A stretch of DNA of 64,000 nt from Clavelina lepadiformis. Its lineage: Eukaryota; Chordata; Ascidiacea; Aplousobranchia; Clavelinidae. The DNA is taken from the NCBI RefSeq assembly GCF_947623445.1, contig NC_135240.1, positions 6,696,001 to 6,760,000 of the forward strand, given 5' to 3'. Shown piece by piece: positions 12,523 to 24,300 of this stretch. How positions within the stretch are numbered: position 1 is the first letter of the stretch; each line of letters starts with the position of its first letter. A program made the translations under genes and the position numbers. A model generated the notes under the pieces. The model searched no databases, was not told the DNA's origin, and saw nothing but the letters and a program-made list of their open reading frames with translations.

Positions 12523-13501
12523 TACATCAAGTGGTTGTCCACTGGACCCTTTTATCTTACGCACACCGCTATATTTCTAAAATAAAAGTCCAGTATGCCA
12601 GCACATGCTCGTACCTAACTTGTGGCAATGAAGATATTTTGTATTGTTCCTCTAGAACCCTTGAATTCATGCTGATATCCCACCATTTTGGTGAAGCTCG
12701 TTCAAAGAAAACAGGCTGTTTACCTTTAAAAAATAAAAAATTTGTTTGAGTGATATTCGATGTTCATGTTTCAAAATTTATAAAATAATATGAAAAAGTA
12801 AAAGTATTAAATGTCACCTCGGCTTAATTTTAACTTGTTCTGTTCTTTTTCGTCATTGGGGTTTAAATTTTTTCCATTTTCGTGACATATAAAATTGACA
12901 TTTGACGATCGGGAATTGACGTTGTAAGCCACACTTGTTTCAGACATGTTTGTGTTGAGAAAATACCAAATTACATAATTGAACTGGGCCTAATCAAGTC
13001 AGCTGTCCTAGCAACTCAGTCGATAAAACCATTCTAACTCTGCCACATTTATGATATAGAAATAATATAAATGTACCATAACCAGATCTACACAAAAAGA
13101 AGATTCAAGCAAGGCAAGAAATTTTGCTTTACAGTCAGAATGAGACTATATAAGTCTATATAGCTAAAGCAAACTTGAGTAGTGTCTGGCTGTCAGATTA
13201 ATGCCTTGATGCAGCATTTATAGAATTACTGGTAACAGTACTGGACAAAAAGGCCGTATAGGCCTATAGATATATCAAGTACCGTATTCTATTTCGAATT
13301 ACGATTTGCTAGGCCTAGCAAATACTTAAAAATGGCACGCGATCATTAACTCCATAACTCAGTCGCTTTAGTAGCCTAGTTAGGCTACATTACATCAATA
13401 TCTTTCATCCACGTAAGTATCAGACGAAGAAACTTTCCCAGTTGATAACAAAAGTCAACGCAAAAGTAATTAATGTTAACACGTCCGCCAGCTAACAATC
13501 T

Positions 13502-13745
13502 TTAAACTAAAGCGTTCCTCTTTTCGTTATGTGTATGCGGAGAGCGGAAATGGACATCGGATTTACAATTGACACTTTGGCGTACTGCGCTACAGGCCAG
13601 TCTACTCGCGATTGAAAACGATGTACGTATTTTCGCTAACTTTAGGCTAGGTTCAGACATGGCAGAAATGGCGGGGCCAGACAGTTTTCTTTTGAGCCGG
13701 CTGACGGAAAATCTAATGGGAGTTGAAACTAAGCAGGCTGGCTAA
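13502..13745. other. Divergent short ORFs sharing a start, promoter-like
   Basis: Two ATGs overlap head to head. The plus ATG at 13659 opens 28 codons (MAEMAGPDSFLLSRL...) to a stop at 13745. The minus ATG at 13660 opens 52 codons (MSEPSLKLAKIRTSFSIASR...) to 13502. The stretch is richer in CpG than its surroundings. Neither peptide is recognised. It could be a bidirectional promoter with chance frames. Repeats in every unit. Confidence 0.25.
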
Positions 13746-13833
13746 GGTAGCAAATAACTTACTGTCGTATCTCGTACATAAGTATTACCATATTTCACGA
13801 AGCACAAACCGAGACAAATTAAATAGCATGGTC

Positions 13834-13990
13834 GGTAAGGTAGCCGAGTGGTTAAAGCAGTAATGCGAACCGTGTTCGATACCCAGTGGCGCTCCCGTTG
13901 TTAATGCCTTTGGCAGGTCACGACTCTTGACCCTGTTCAATGGACCTGGAGAACAGTTCTCAATTTAAAAAATAGGATATAAAAATTCGA
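13834..13990 (+). repeat. tRNA-derived SINE
   Basis: A perfect Pol III A box (TAGCCGAGTGG, 13841-13851) is followed by a B-box-like GTTCGATACC (13874-13883). The head resembles a Ser/Leu-type tRNA with a shortened middle. A tRNA-unrelated body follows (GCCTTTGGCAGGTCACGACT...) and an A-rich tail from about 13960. It is not a functional tRNA: box spacing is short and the cloverleaf does not close. Further copies begin at 19974, 26114, 32254 and 38394. Confidence 0.7.
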
Positions 13991-14039
13991 AAAGACAAAT
14001 AAAAAGTGTGTGGCAATCTAAATTTGCACAACCACAAAG

Positions 14040-14115
14040 GCTAGCTCGGTAACCGGGGCTCGAACTATGGAAAATCATCGCCGAGTGTACGTCGTGCAAA
14101 GACTTTCCTTATTCC
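14040..14115 (-). repeat. Antisense tRNA-like SINE fragment
   Basis: On the minus strand GTTCGAGCCCC (14066-14056) matches a B box, with GGTTACC beyond it. The adjoining TGCAAAGACTTTCCTTATTC is shared, slightly diverged, with a sequence near 45013. This suggests a second dispersed SINE family lying antisense beside the first one. No A box seen. Confidence 0.35.
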
Positions 14116-14742
14116 AAGAATAAAGAATTATTTTATCATAGAAACACTATAGATCGTGACGTCATCATAATTGCTTCACTCATGACAAACATGTTCAAGT
14201 TACTGCTTCACTAAGATTGTGATATCAAAAGTACCGAATGGCAAATTTTAAAACATTTTTTTTTTCTAAAAAAAGGCTCCGTAAACCTGGTTGTATTGTA
14301 TGGTGATTTCATGACTGCACTTAACTACCCGTTTATCCATGGCAGAACCCAATAGACTAAATAACTTTTATGGCAATCGAGCAATTCCTCAATTGTTTCA
14401 TCACATTTGAAACAAATGCTTGAAAGCCCAAATGCGCACCAGAAGTTATAACCTGCAGTTGATATCTGACCCAATCACGGAATTTCAAAACCCAACCTAC
14501 GGAATGTCGCCGCCACTGAATGGTACATAGGAAAAATAACAATAAGCGAAAAACGGCTTTTGTACACTTTAACTTTACACTAAGAAACAAGATGAAAACA
14601 AGAAATAATCAAAAATGTTGCAATAAGACCACAAGCGTATTCATTTAAGTATATGGAAAAAATAGAACTTTAGCCTATTCCTTTGATGGAAGTATTTAGG
14701 TTATTTATTTCGGTGATGATATTAGATCTACTCTTTACAGTA

Positions 14743-15290
14743 CAGTGAGTGCCGCTATATAAGCCCACCTCGAGACCGGACGATTATCGACCTAATACGC
14801 GAGTAAGTTCATAAAATTGAAAGTGGGTTTTCCCTCTAGATGACTGTGCACAACACATACAGACAACCGGTAAGTTTATCTCTTAACACAGCATAAAAAT
14901 AACATTTATTGACGTATTTTAGTCCACAAAAAACATCAAGTAATTACGGATAGTTTCAGAAAAACCATCAACACGTTCACGATTCAGCTTGTGATGAAAC
15001 ACCTGGTTCGGAAATTAAACTTGTCGCCCCGAAGAAAATGTGGAAAAGGGTATCAAGAATCGAAGCGTGGCTTGGCCGTAGTTGTCATGAATCACACTGC
15101 GCTAAACCTGACTGCCATCATCACGCCGTTTTTGTCTTCAGTTTTGCGATCGTGATCCGAAAAATGGCTTTATAGAACGTGTGTTTGGCTTGTAAAGCGG
15201 GGTATTTTACTATAACAACAAACATACTGAATCGGGACCACGCCAAATTTGGCTTCATAAGCGAATAGGTTCATAAAGCGGCGACCACTG
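14743..15290 (+). mobile_element. Pogo/Tigger-like TIR element (548 bp) with TA target duplication
   Basis: The left end CAGTGAGTGCCGCTATATAA and the reverse complement of the right end, CAGTGGTCGCCGCTTTATGA, match well and start CAGTG like Tigger/pogo ends. TA lies directly outside both ends (14741-14742, 15291-15292). Too short for a DDE transposase, so non-autonomous. Other copies at 20883-21430, 27023-27570 and 33163-33710; the fifth starts at 39303 and runs into the gap. It contains a candidate spliced gene (next entry). Confidence 0.75.
14840..15175 (+). CDS. Candidate two-exon His/Cys-rich ORF inside the pogo-like element
   Basis: Exon 14840-14869 (MTVHNTYRQP) ends at the strong donor CCG|gtaagttt. 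A 90-nt intron ends tagtttcag. Exon 14960-15175 is open for 71 codons to a TAG. The 81-residue product has a charged middle (KLVAPKKMWKRVSRIEAWLG), a Cys/His cluster (CHESHCAKPDCHHH) that could bind metal, and a hydrophobic tail (AVFVFSFAIVI). It is unbroken in all copies (20980, 27120, 33260, 39400), though the copies are so alike that this says little about selection. No homology recognised. It may be a captured host gene fragment or a chance frame. Confidence 0.3.
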
Positions 15291-15847
15291 TATTCTGTTT
15301 TTGTATAAAAAGAATGATGATGCCGCTCACTCGCAAGCATCATGGAAATTTTACTTGATTCGCAGCTTGCGTTTTTGCCTGTTCCTTTGGTTTATTCAAA
15401 AAATCAAAAAAAATGTTGCAAACAGTAACCGCCTACGCTCAGCGGTGTAATTCTAAATAGAGAAGTGGACGTTCGCTGTCAAACAGGTATGGTATTGCAA
15501 CCAAATGGATATGAAAATGAGGATAAAATGAAAAAATAAGTGGGGAAACGGCGATCTTCCTCCAATACACTCCATCTTACGCTCCAAAAGCCGCTTTAAA
15601 ACGCCTTGAAATGAAATGCATTTCACATTCATCTATAATAGCTGAAACTTTAATGGCGTATACTTTTGAAACGCGTCTTTATAACAATATTGCAAGGCCG
15701 TATATAGGCCTACACTATGGTAATAGCTAGCGAGCGATTTTGAAACGCCGTATATTGTATGTTTTCCTAGAGACCTAGACTTAGAGGTTATGCCTGACTT
15801 TTTACTTTTGTATGCGACAACTTTTTGGCTTTCATTTACAGAAAAAA

Positions 15848-16040
15848 CACAAAATAGGCGAGTATACGACGTTAAAAGAATTGTTTTTTACGGCGTTTCA
15901 GTATTGTAAACTATAGATTGGCAGCTATTGTACGTAAAATATGAGAATAGGCTACATTTTATTTTGAGGCGTAATAAAGCGTTTTCAAGAGTAAAAACCC
16001 AAATTTTTTGCGCCCTGCACAATTTGGGCAAGGTGAAAAA
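15848..16040 (+). repeat. Diverged internal direct repeat, copy a
   Basis: About 193 bp starting ACAAAATAGGCGAGTATACG. It aligns along its length with 16577-16770: shared landmarks are the AAAATAGGCG start, a GGCGTT core, a CAGC/CAATTGT-like middle, an AAAGCGTTT block and the CAATTTGGGC end. Clearly older than the 6,140-bp expansion. Nature unknown; present in every complete unit. Confidence 0.65.
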
Positions 16041-16289
16041 CGTTTAGAGATTTATGAACCAGTTTTTAAAAGCTTTTGCCCAACTCCTCCTCAACGCAAT
16101 CTTAAATAGGTTTCGCCGTTAATTAAAACTTTTTCTTATCAAACAAAATTACACTTTGTTTCGTGTTAAATACTTTAAAAAAAGAACACAAAAACCGTGA
16201 TTATTTTGTGTCGTCTGCTAGCGATTACTAAGTACACAAGCACACTGCCTTTAAATGAACTTACGCTCCTGTGCAGTAAGTGAGAAATT

Positions 16290-16441
16290 CAGTGGTGGAC
16301 CGGTTCTTGGAATTATAATGATCTCCGCGAACCGGTTGTTAACAATCGTATTTATAGGCCTATGTGTATATCGGCCCCGGGTCAATATGGCATGCTGCTA
16401 GTGAGAGAACCGGATGTTAAGACATTTGAATCCCACCACTG
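16290..16441. mobile_element. hAT-like MITE, 152 bp
   Basis: Ends are CAGTGGTGGACCGGTTC and, inverted, CAGTGGTGGGATTCAAATG, the CAGTGGTGG start being typical of non-autonomous hAT elements. Flanking 8-mers GAGAAATT and GAGAAACC agree at six of eight bases, fitting an aged 8-bp target duplication. Other copies: 22430-22581, 28570-28721, 34710-34861. No coding capacity. Confidence 0.75.
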
Positions 16442-16576
16442 GAGAAACCCCACATGAAAGCAGGAAGTTTGATAAAGCAAATGGCTATATAACAGTTAAC
16501 AAACAATGTTGAAACGATTGCAGGCCCTACGCATCACCCACTTTTTTATCAAAAAACTAGACTGGTCTTCGCAAAA

Positions 16577-16770
16577 CATAAAATAGGCGGGTTATACGGC
16601 GTTACAAAATTGTTGTAACTTATGCGCCGTTACTTTTTCGTCCGCCGTAAATTGCCAGCAATTGTTCGTATGAATTTGGGAATACGGTTTCTTTCAAGGC
16701 GTTTTTAAAGCGTTTACTGAGACATAAAAAGACAAAATTTTTGCACTCCTCGCAATTTGGGCTGTGGTGA
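16577..16770 (+). repeat. Diverged internal direct repeat, copy b
   Basis: Partner of 15848-16040, about 730 bp downstream in the same orientation. The hAT-like MITE lies between the two. Confidence 0.65.
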
Positions 16771-18039
16771 CAACTGACAACCACCGAAATTACAAACTAA
16801 GCTTTCAAAAATATCTTAGCGCCCCCGGACGGAAAGTTGATGTACATACCACCACGATACTTATCATTACTGGTATAAAACAATTTATTTTTAGAATATA
16901 ATTGTACAACTTGCATATTTTCTCTTATTCTGACAATAGTCTATTTCCTGAACTGGTTGACCTAGTGTTTGAGGTGACTCCACAGCCTTCAAGAGTACGT
17001 TAGCTCACTACCTGCAGGTTGGTATTCTCAGTTCATCATTATTTTTTAGAATTGTGAAATGCTTGCTTTCGGTAGTCCGATTTTTCATTGATAGAGCCAA
17101 ATAAAGTATTCAAAATGCAAGCTCTGTGTTTTGAGATGTTGGAAGAGATGTTTAATAATGTAGAAAATTCTAAAAGAGTAAAATCAATTCGAATAACTTA
17201 GATCAATAGACAGACACAAAGATCGTCTTTAAAAAAGAAATGCACTCAGTGTAGGATTTACAAAGTAGCATTTGCTATGGGCCCAGCGCTAAAGCTGTCT
17301 TTTTATAACAAAAAAAATAGAAAGTGCCAAGTGCTCAATTCGGGTTGTTGATGACGTTTGTCGTGTTATTGCTAACATACCTATTTATATAATTACAAAC
17401 AGCGAAATTTAGCACTATATTTAACGAAGTCTTCAAATTAATTTGGACGTATTAGAGCCCCGCAGATTTTTAGTGCTACTGGCCTCACACCAGCTTCATC
17501 CGGCTATGGATGCATTTTTTTTTTGCTTTTTCATAACATCGTCATTGTTATTGGTGAAAAATAAACGATAGAATACCAATTACCCACTCTCCTAAGTAAC
17601 CTAACCATGTACTTTTAATATGTTATATCTATGTTTTTAACCTTAGCAGCCAGGCTCAGTACCACCACCGTTATTTTCGCCTTATGGTCAATTTTGACCA
17701 CTGTCATTCTGGCAGAATCCTAGCAGAATCATACTATCCAAACGAACAACAGTGTTTCCGACTCCAAAATTTTCAAAAACAGAATGAAACAGCATTTTAT
17801 AACAAAGCAGACAAAGTTTAACGCTTCCAATCATCCAAGTTAAAAAAACAAAAATTTTAGACACTTATTTTAAAATTAGAAATGATGGTAACACAAAACA
17901 ACAAGAAGGAAAAAAACAACAAAGTATACACACAAAACGAATTTCAAGAGATATGAATGTTGTACTCCTCCGTCACAATTAAAAAACGATTTGAATACAT
18001 GACGTAATAATGGACATAAGGAAAAAGGCCTTGTTGCAG

Positions 18040-18132
18040 ATTCTTAAAGAAGATTTCCTCCTCTTCACGATGGTGACCTTGAAATCGATCCCCCCTGGCC
18101 GGAAAGTTCCGAAATTCACAAAAACGCGACAG
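18040..18132 (+). CDS. Exon-like segment at unit end, gene unknown
   Basis: A 93-nt segment, open in phase 0 (31 codons, beginning ILKEDFLLFTMVTLKSIPPG), bordered by acceptor ttgttgcag and donor cag|gtacta. GC content is higher than its surroundings. I do not recognise the family. A second, shortened copy follows after 112 bp (18245-18304). Repeats at 24180, 30320 and 36460. It could be an exon captured from another gene, or part of an unidentified gene running along the array on the plus strand. Confidence 0.4.
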
Positions 18133-18244
18133 GTACTAAGAAATGCGATAATACCCCCAAAACGTACAGAATGCCGTATTTATTAAATGTTTCACGTCAA
18201 TTCTGCTGAGTGTTGCCGGAAGAGGTGTGAATTTTTTATTGCAG

Positions 18245-18304
18245 ATTCTTAAAGAAGATTTCCTCCTCTTCACGATGGTGACCTTGAAATCGATCCCCCC
18301 TGGC
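18245..18304 (+). pseudogene. Truncated duplicate of the exon-like segment
   Basis: Identical to the first 60 nt of 18040-18132, again after a good acceptor (ttttttattgcag); the shared block including the acceptor is 66 bp (18034-18099 and 18239-18304). It ends exactly at the unit junction, where ATAAGTTTAG of the next unit starts, so it has lost its 3' third and donor. Copies end at 24444, 30584 and 36724. Confidence 0.5.
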
Positions 18305-21300
18305 ATAAGTTTAGCATACAAGGATATTGGTGCCTCAATTATCCGTACCTCGTTTAACCGACATTCAATTATCCAATCATTTTATGACACAATAATAAAA
18401 CAAACAAACTGTGAAGCATCCTGCACCTATATAATGTGTCTGGTATAGCCTACTCTCATTAATTTTACTTACTTGCACTGTTTTCTTAAAAATTAAATTC
18501 TATGCTGTACTGTAACAATTTGAGATGGGTTCATATTCGAAAGGTAACAAGAAATGTAAAAGAATAGTTTATATCTTAAATTTAAGCATTCGTTTCTTTG
18601 CTTATCCACTTAAATTTCTAAAAACATTGTCCCAACTAGACTGGATAATCGAGGAAGAACAGTACATCAAGTGGTTGTCCACTGGACCCTTTTATCTTAC
18701 GCACACCGCTATATTTCTAAAATAAAAGTCCAGTATGCCAGCACATGCTCGTACCTAACTTGTGGCAATGAAGATATTTTGTATTGTTCCTCTAGAACCC
18801 TTGAATTCATGCTGATATCCCACCATTTTGGTGAAGCTCGTTCAAAGAAAACAGGCTGTTTACCTTTAAAAAATAAAAAATTTGTTTGAGTGATATTCGA
18901 TGTTCATGTTTCAAAATTTATAAAATAATATGAAAAAGTAAAAGTATTAAATGTCACCTCGGCTTAATTTTAACTTGTTCTGTTCTTTTTCGTCATTGGG
19001 GTTTAAATTTTTTCCATTTTCGTGACATATAAAATTGACATTTGACGATCGGGAATTGACGTTGTAAGCCACACTTGTTTCAGACATGTTTGTGTTGAGA
19101 AAATACCAAATTACATAATTGAACTGGGCCTAATCAAGTCAGCTGCCCTAGCAACTCAGTCGATAAAACCATTCTAACTCTGCCACATTTATGATATAGA
19201 AATAATATAAATGTACCATAACCAGATCTACACAAAAAGAAGATTCAAGCAAGGCAAGAAATTTTGCTTTACAGTCAGAATGAGACTATATAAGTCTATA
19301 TAGCTAAAGCAAACTTGAGTAGTGTCTGGCTGTCAGATTAATGCCTTGATGCAGCATTTATAGAATTACTGGTAACAGTACTGGACAAAAAAGCCGTATA
19401 GGCCTATAGATATATCAAGTACCGTATTCTATTTCGAATTACGATTTGCTAGGCCTAGCAAATACTTAAAAATGGCACGCGATCATTAACTCCATAACTC
19501 AGTCGCTTTAGTAGCCTAGTTAGGCTACATTACATCAATATCTTTCATCCACGTAAGTATCAGACGAAGAAACTTTCCCAGTTGATAACAAAAGTCAACG
19601 CAAAAGTAATTAATGTTAACACGTCCGCCAGCTAACAATCTTTAAACTAAAGCGTTCCTCTTTTCGTTATGTGTATGCGGAGAGCGGAAATGGACATCGG
19701 ATTTACAATTGACACTTTGGCGTACTGCGCTACAGGCCAGTCTACTCGCGATTGAAAACGATGTACGTATTTTCGCTAACTTTAGGCTAGGTTCAGACAT
19801 GGCAGAAATGGCGGGGCCAGACAGTTTTCTTTTGAGCCGGCTGACGGAAAATCTAATGGGAGTTGAAACTAAGCAGGCTGGCTAAGGTAGCAAATAACTT
19901 ACTGTCGTATCTCGTACATAAGTATTACCATATTTCACGAAGCACAAACCGAGACAAATTAAATAGCATGGTCGGTAAGGTAGCCGAGTGGTTAAAGCAG
20001 TAATGCGAACCGTGTTCGATACCCAGTGGCGCTCCCGTTGTTAATGCCTTTGGCAGGTCACGACTCTTGACCCTGTTCAATGGACCTGGAGAACAGTTCT
20101 CAATTTAAAAAATAGGATATAAAAATTCGAAAAGACAAATAAAAAGTGTGTGGCAATCTAAATTTGCACAACCACAAAGGCTAGCTCGGTAACCGGGGCT
20201 CGAACTATGGAAAATCATCGCCGAGTGTACGTCGTGCAAAGACTTTCCTTATTCCAAGAATAAAGAATTATTTTATCATAGAAACACTATAGATCGTGAC
20301 GTCATCATAATTGCTTCACTCATGACAAACATGTTCAAGTTACTGCTTCACTAAGATTGTGATATCAAAAGTACCGAATGGCAAATTTTAAAACATTTTT
20401 TTTTTCTAAAAAAAGGCTCCGTAAACCTGGTTGTATTGTATGGTGATTTCATGACTGCACTTAACTACCCGTTTATCCATGGCAGAACCCAATAGACTAA
20501 ATAACTTTTATGGCAATCGAGCAATTCCTCAATTGTTTCATCACATTTGAAACAAATGCTTGAAAGCCCAAATGCGCACCAGAAGTTATAACCTGCAGTT
20601 GATATCTGACCCAATCACGGAATTTCAAAACCCAACCTACGGAATGTCGCCGCCACTGAATGGTACATAGGAAAAATAACAATAAGCGAAAAACGGCTTT
20701 TGTACACTTTAACTTTACACTAAGAAACAAGATGAAAACAAGAAATAATCAAAAATGTTGCAATAAGACCACAAGCGTATTCATTTAAGTATATGGAAAA
20801 AATAGAACTTTAGCCTATTCCTTTGATGGAAGTATTTAGGTTATTTATTTCGGTGATGATATTAGATCTACTCTTTACAGTACAGTGAGTGCCGCTATAT
20901 AAGCCCACCTCGAGACCGGACGATTATCGACCTAATACGCGAGTAAGTTCATAAAATTGAAAGTGGGTTTTCCCTCTAGATGACTGTGCACAACACATAC
21001 AGACAACCGGTAAGTTTATCTCTTAACACAGCATAAAAATAACATTTATTGACGTATTTTAGTCCACAAAAAACATCAAGTAATTACGGATAGTTTCAGA
21101 AAAACCATCAACACGTTCACGATTCAGCTTGTGATGAAACACCTGGTTCGGAAATTAAACTTGTCGCCCCGAAGAAAATGTGGAAAAGGGTATCAAGAAT
21201 CGAAGCGTGGCTTGGCCGTAGTTGTCATGAATCACACTGCGCTAAACCTGACTGCCATCATCACGCCGTTTTTGTCTTCAGTTTTGCGATCGTGATCCGA

Positions 21301-24300
21301 AAAATGGCTTTATAGAACGTGTGTTTGGCTTGTAAAGCGGGGTATTTTACTATAACAACAAACATACTGAATCGGGACCACGCCAAATTTGGCTTCATAA
21401 GCGAATAGGTTCATAAAGCGGCGACCACTGTATTCTGTTTTTGTATAAAAAGAATGATGATGCCGCTCACTCGCAAGCATCATGGAAATTTTACTTGATT
21501 CGCAGCTTGCGTTTTTGCCTGTTCCTTTGGTTTATTCAAAAAATCAAAAAAAATGTTGCAAACAGTAACCGCCTACGCTCAGCGGTGTAATTCTAAATAG
21601 AGAAGTGGACGTTCGCTGTCAAACAGGTATGGTATTGCAACCAAATGGATATGAAAATGAGGATAAAATGAAAAAATAAGTGGGGAAACGGCGATCTTCC
21701 TCCAATACACTCCATCTTACGCTCCAAAAGCCGCTTTAAAACGCCTTGAAATGAAATGCATTTCACATTCATCTATAATAGCTGAAACTTTAATGGCGTA
21801 TACTTTTGAAACGCGTCTTTATAACAATATTGCAAGGCCGTATATAGGCCTACACTATGGTAATAGCTAGCGAGCGATTTTGAAACGCCGTATATTGTAT
21901 GTTTTCCTAGAGACCTAGACTTAGAGGTTATACCTGACTTTTTACTTTTGTATGCGACAACTTTTTGGCTTTCATTTACAGAAAAAACACAAAATAGGCG
22001 AGTATACGACGTTAAAAGAATTGTTTTTTACGGCGTTTCAGTATTGTAAACTATAGATTGGCAGCTATTGTACGTAAAATATGAGAATAGGCTACATTTT
22101 ATTTTGAGGCGTAATAAAGCGTTTTCAAGAGTAAAAACCCAAATTTTTTGCGCCCTGCACAATTTGGGCAAGGTGAAAAACGTTTAGAGATTTATGAACC
22201 AGTTTTTAAAAGCTTTTGCCCAACTCCTCCTCAACGCAATCTTAAATAGGTTTCGCCGTTAATTAAAACTTTTTCTTATCAAACAAAATTACACTTTGTT
22301 TCGTGTTAAATACTTTAAAAAAAGAACACAAAAACCGTGATTATTTTGTGTCGTCTGCTAGCGATTACTAAGTACACAAGCACACTGCCTTTAAATGAAC
22401 TTACGCTCCTGTGCAGTAAGTGAGAAATTCAGTGGTGGACCGGTTCTTGGAATTATAATGATCTCCGCGAACCGGTTGTTAACAATCGTATTTATAGGCC
22501 TATGTGTATATCGGCCCCGGGTCAATATGGCATGCTGCTAGTGAGAGAACCGGATGTTAAGACATTTGAATCCCACCACTGGAGAAACCCCACATGAAAG
22601 CAGGAAGTTTGATAAAGCAAATGGCTATATAACAGTTAACAAACAATGTTGAAACGATTGCAGGCCCTACGCATCACCCACTTTTTTATCAAAAAACTAG
22701 ACTGGTCTTCGCAAAACATAAAATAGGCGGGTTATACGGCGTTACAAAATTGTTGTAACTTATGCGCCGTTACTTTTTCGTCCGCCGTAAATTGCCAGCA
22801 ATTGTTCGTATGAATTTGGGAATACGGTTTCTTTCAAGGCGTTTTTAAAGCGTTTACTGAGACATAAAAAGACAAAATTTTTGCACTCCTCGCAATTTGG
22901 GCTGTGGTGACAACTGACAACCACCGAAATTACAAACTAAGCTTTCAAAAATATCTTAGCGCCCCCGGACGGAAAGTTGATGTACATACCACCACGATAC
23001 TTATCATTACTGGTATAAAACAATTTATTTTTAGAATATAATTGTACAACTTGCATATTTTCTCTTATTCTGACAATAGTCTATTTCCTGAACTGGTTGA
23101 CCTAGTGTTTGAGGTGACTCCACAGCCTTCAAGAGTACGTTAGCTCACTACCTGCAGGTTGGTATTCTCAGTTCATCATTATTTTTTAGAATTGTGAAAT
23201 GCTTGCTTTCGGTAGTCCGATTTTTCATTGATAGAGCCAAATAAAGTATTCAAAATGCAAGCTCTGTGTTTTGAGATGTTGGAAGAGATGTTTAATAATG
23301 TAGAAAATTCTAAAAGAGTAAAATCAATTCGAATAACTTAGATCAATAGACAGACACAAAGATCGTCTTTAAAAAAGAAATGCACTCAGTGTAGGATTTA
23401 CAAAGTAGCATTTGCTATGGGCCCAGCGCTAAAGCTGTCTTTTTATAACAAAAAAAATAGAAAGTGCCAAGTGCTCAATTCGGGTTGTTGATGACGTTTG
23501 TCGTGTTATTGCTAACATACCTATTTATATAATTACAAACAGCGAAATTTAGCACTATATTTAACGAAGTCTTCAAATTAATTTGGACGTATTAGAGCCC
23601 CGCAGATTTTTAGTGCTACTGGCCTCACACCAGCTTCATCCGGCTATGGATGCATTTTTTTTTTGCTTTTTCATAACATCGTCATTGTTATTGGTGAAAA
23701 ATAAACGATAGAATACCAATTACCCACTCTCCTAAGTAACCTAACCATGTACTTTTAATATGTTATATCTATGTTTTTAACCTTAGCAGCCAGGCTCAGT
23801 ACCACCACCGTTATTTTCGCCTTATGGTCAATTTTGACCACTGTCATTCTGGCAGAATCCTAGCAGAATCATACTATCCAAACGAACAACAGTGTTTCCG
23901 ACTCCAAAATTTTCAAAAACAGAATGAAACAGCATTTTATAACAAAGCAGACAAAGTTTAACGCTTCCAATCATCCAAGTTAAAAAAACAAAAATTTTAG
24001 ACACTTATTTTAAAATTAGAAATGATGGTAACACAAAACAACAAGAAGGAAAAAAACAACAAAGTATACACACAAAACGAATTTCAAGAGATATGAATGT
24101 TGTACTCCTCCGTCACAATTAAAAAACGATTTGAATACATGACCTAATAATGGACATAAGGAAAAAGGCCTTGTTGCAGATTCTTAAAGAAGATTTCCTC
24201 CTCTTCACGATGGTGACCTTGAAATCGATCCCCCCTGGCCGGAAAGTTCCGAAATTCACAAAAACGCGACAGGTACTAAGAAATGCGATAATACCCCCAA

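Larger units (their letters stand above)
12165..18304 (+). repeat. Array unit 1 (reference copy)
   Basis: Left border: unique sequence ending GGACACC joins ATAAGT. Order of parts: pogo/jerky-like remnant (12187-12522), divergent short ORFs (13502-13745), SINE (13834-13990), antisense tRNA-like piece (14040-14115), TGACGTCA (14157-14164), pogo-like element (14743-15290), diverged repeat a (15848-16040), hAT-like MITE (16290-16441), diverged repeat b (16577-16770), exon-like pair (18040-18132 and 18245-18304). The rest shows nothing recognisable. Two overlapping plus-strand frames (12385-12585, 12531-12749) lie partly over the pogo/jerky-like remnant and show no homology. Confidence 0.95.

Noticed and set aside
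12385-12749. Two overlapping plus-strand frames of 66 and 72 codons in each unit as genes
   Set aside because: They overlap the pogo/jerky-like end sequence, lack homology, and overlap each other in different frames.
13834-13910. Functional tRNA gene
   Set aside because: A and B boxes are too close and no complete cloverleaf with acceptor stem forms; a SINE head fits better.
14357-14590. Minus-strand 77-codon frame in each unit as a gene
   Set aside because: No homology or splice context; conservation among units only reflects their recent duplication.
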